NCBI GenBank assembly: GCA_026770585.1
Contig: MU646345.1
Location: forward strand, 199,691 to 210,849
Length of the DNA: 11,159 nt
From: Baffinella frigidus
Lineage: Eukaryota > Cryptophyceae > Cryptomonadales > Baffinellaceae
Direction: 5' to 3'
Notes under the pieces: generated by a model
Seen by the model: only the letters and a program-made list of their open reading frames with translations
Told to the model about the DNA's origin: nothing
Databases searched by the model: none
Shown: positions 11,130 to 11,159 of the stretch, piece by piece
Position numbering within the stretch: position 1 is the stretch's first letter
Layout: each line of letters begins with the position of its first letter
Translations under genes and position numbers: made by a program

Positions 11130-11159
11130 GTGGCTCTGCAGCGTCTTCTGAACGCGGGG
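11130..11159 (+). CDS. Ankyrin-like exon start, cut by window end
   Basis: After GCGCGGCAG the frame reads V-A-L-Q-R-L-L-N-A-G to the last base. V-x-x-L-L-x-x-G is the second helix and turn of an ankyrin repeat (compare V-V-R-L-L-L-E-A-G-A). The phase-0 start and CAG acceptor match the other ankyrin exons of the window. The remainder lies outside. Confidence 0.45.
   Translation, partial: MALQRLLNAG

Overview
The window looks like nuclear DNA of a unicellular eukaryote, most likely a microalga. No open frame exceeds about 200 codons. None of the longer frames resembles an intact gene, and no ribosome-binding-site/operon layout is visible. Recognisable coding pieces are short (about 30 to 130 bases), start right after a CAG or AAG 3' splice-site dinucleotide context, and several end at GT. 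Plant/green-alga/dinoflagellate-type heptamer tracts (CCCTAAA and CCCTACA variants) occur at three places. I cannot name the species from sequence alone; a green alga or a dinoflagellate fits the heptamer, but this is inference.

The only protein family I recognise with confidence is the ankyrin repeat, present as repeated, mostly broken exons and never as a complete gene. (1) 3276-3732: three copies of an exon beginning ADEISRIL, the third running into a good ankyrin repeat. (2) 5275-7365: four starts of GASVD type, a complete 30-residue ankyrin exon (5962-6051), three more copies of its last 68 bases separated by AT-rich introns and a 17-bp minisatellite, then two decayed copies, one split by a 197-bp insertion with inverted ends. 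(3) 8394-9358: eight copies of a CAG/CTTCTGGAG ankyrin exon start, only the last one near complete. (4) 9527-10600: repeats of its second half joined to TTC/TTG tracts and C-rich tracts. (5) 10978-11159: two further ankyrin-like exon starts, the last cut by the window end.

The left part (1-1387) is a tandemly duplicated, roughly 0.9-kb unit carrying a CCCTACA tract and a short terminal exon (VGGLPRKLLTLRLEKL type, three copies). It is peppered with a foldback element whose ends read CAGGGGTACCTCGC. From 1388 to 3000 I see no recognisable gene apart from one weak candidate for a secreted protein (2596-2970) and a large imperfect palindrome. Between 3735 and 5130 lie hairpins, a 34-bp tandem repeat and two AT-rich foldback elements. 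The right end (9900-11159) has three more foldbacks, including a 63-bp-arm hairpin at 10294-10439 nested inside a larger inverted repeat.

Taken together this is a region of ankyrin exon birth and decay. Exon starts, their 3' splice sites, neighbouring tandem repeats and foldback elements have been copied locally many times. No enzyme, RNA gene, CRISPR array or defence system is visible. The most notable pattern is that tandem repeats (telomere-like heptamers, a 17-bp minisatellite) abut putative 3' splice sites of the repeated exons.
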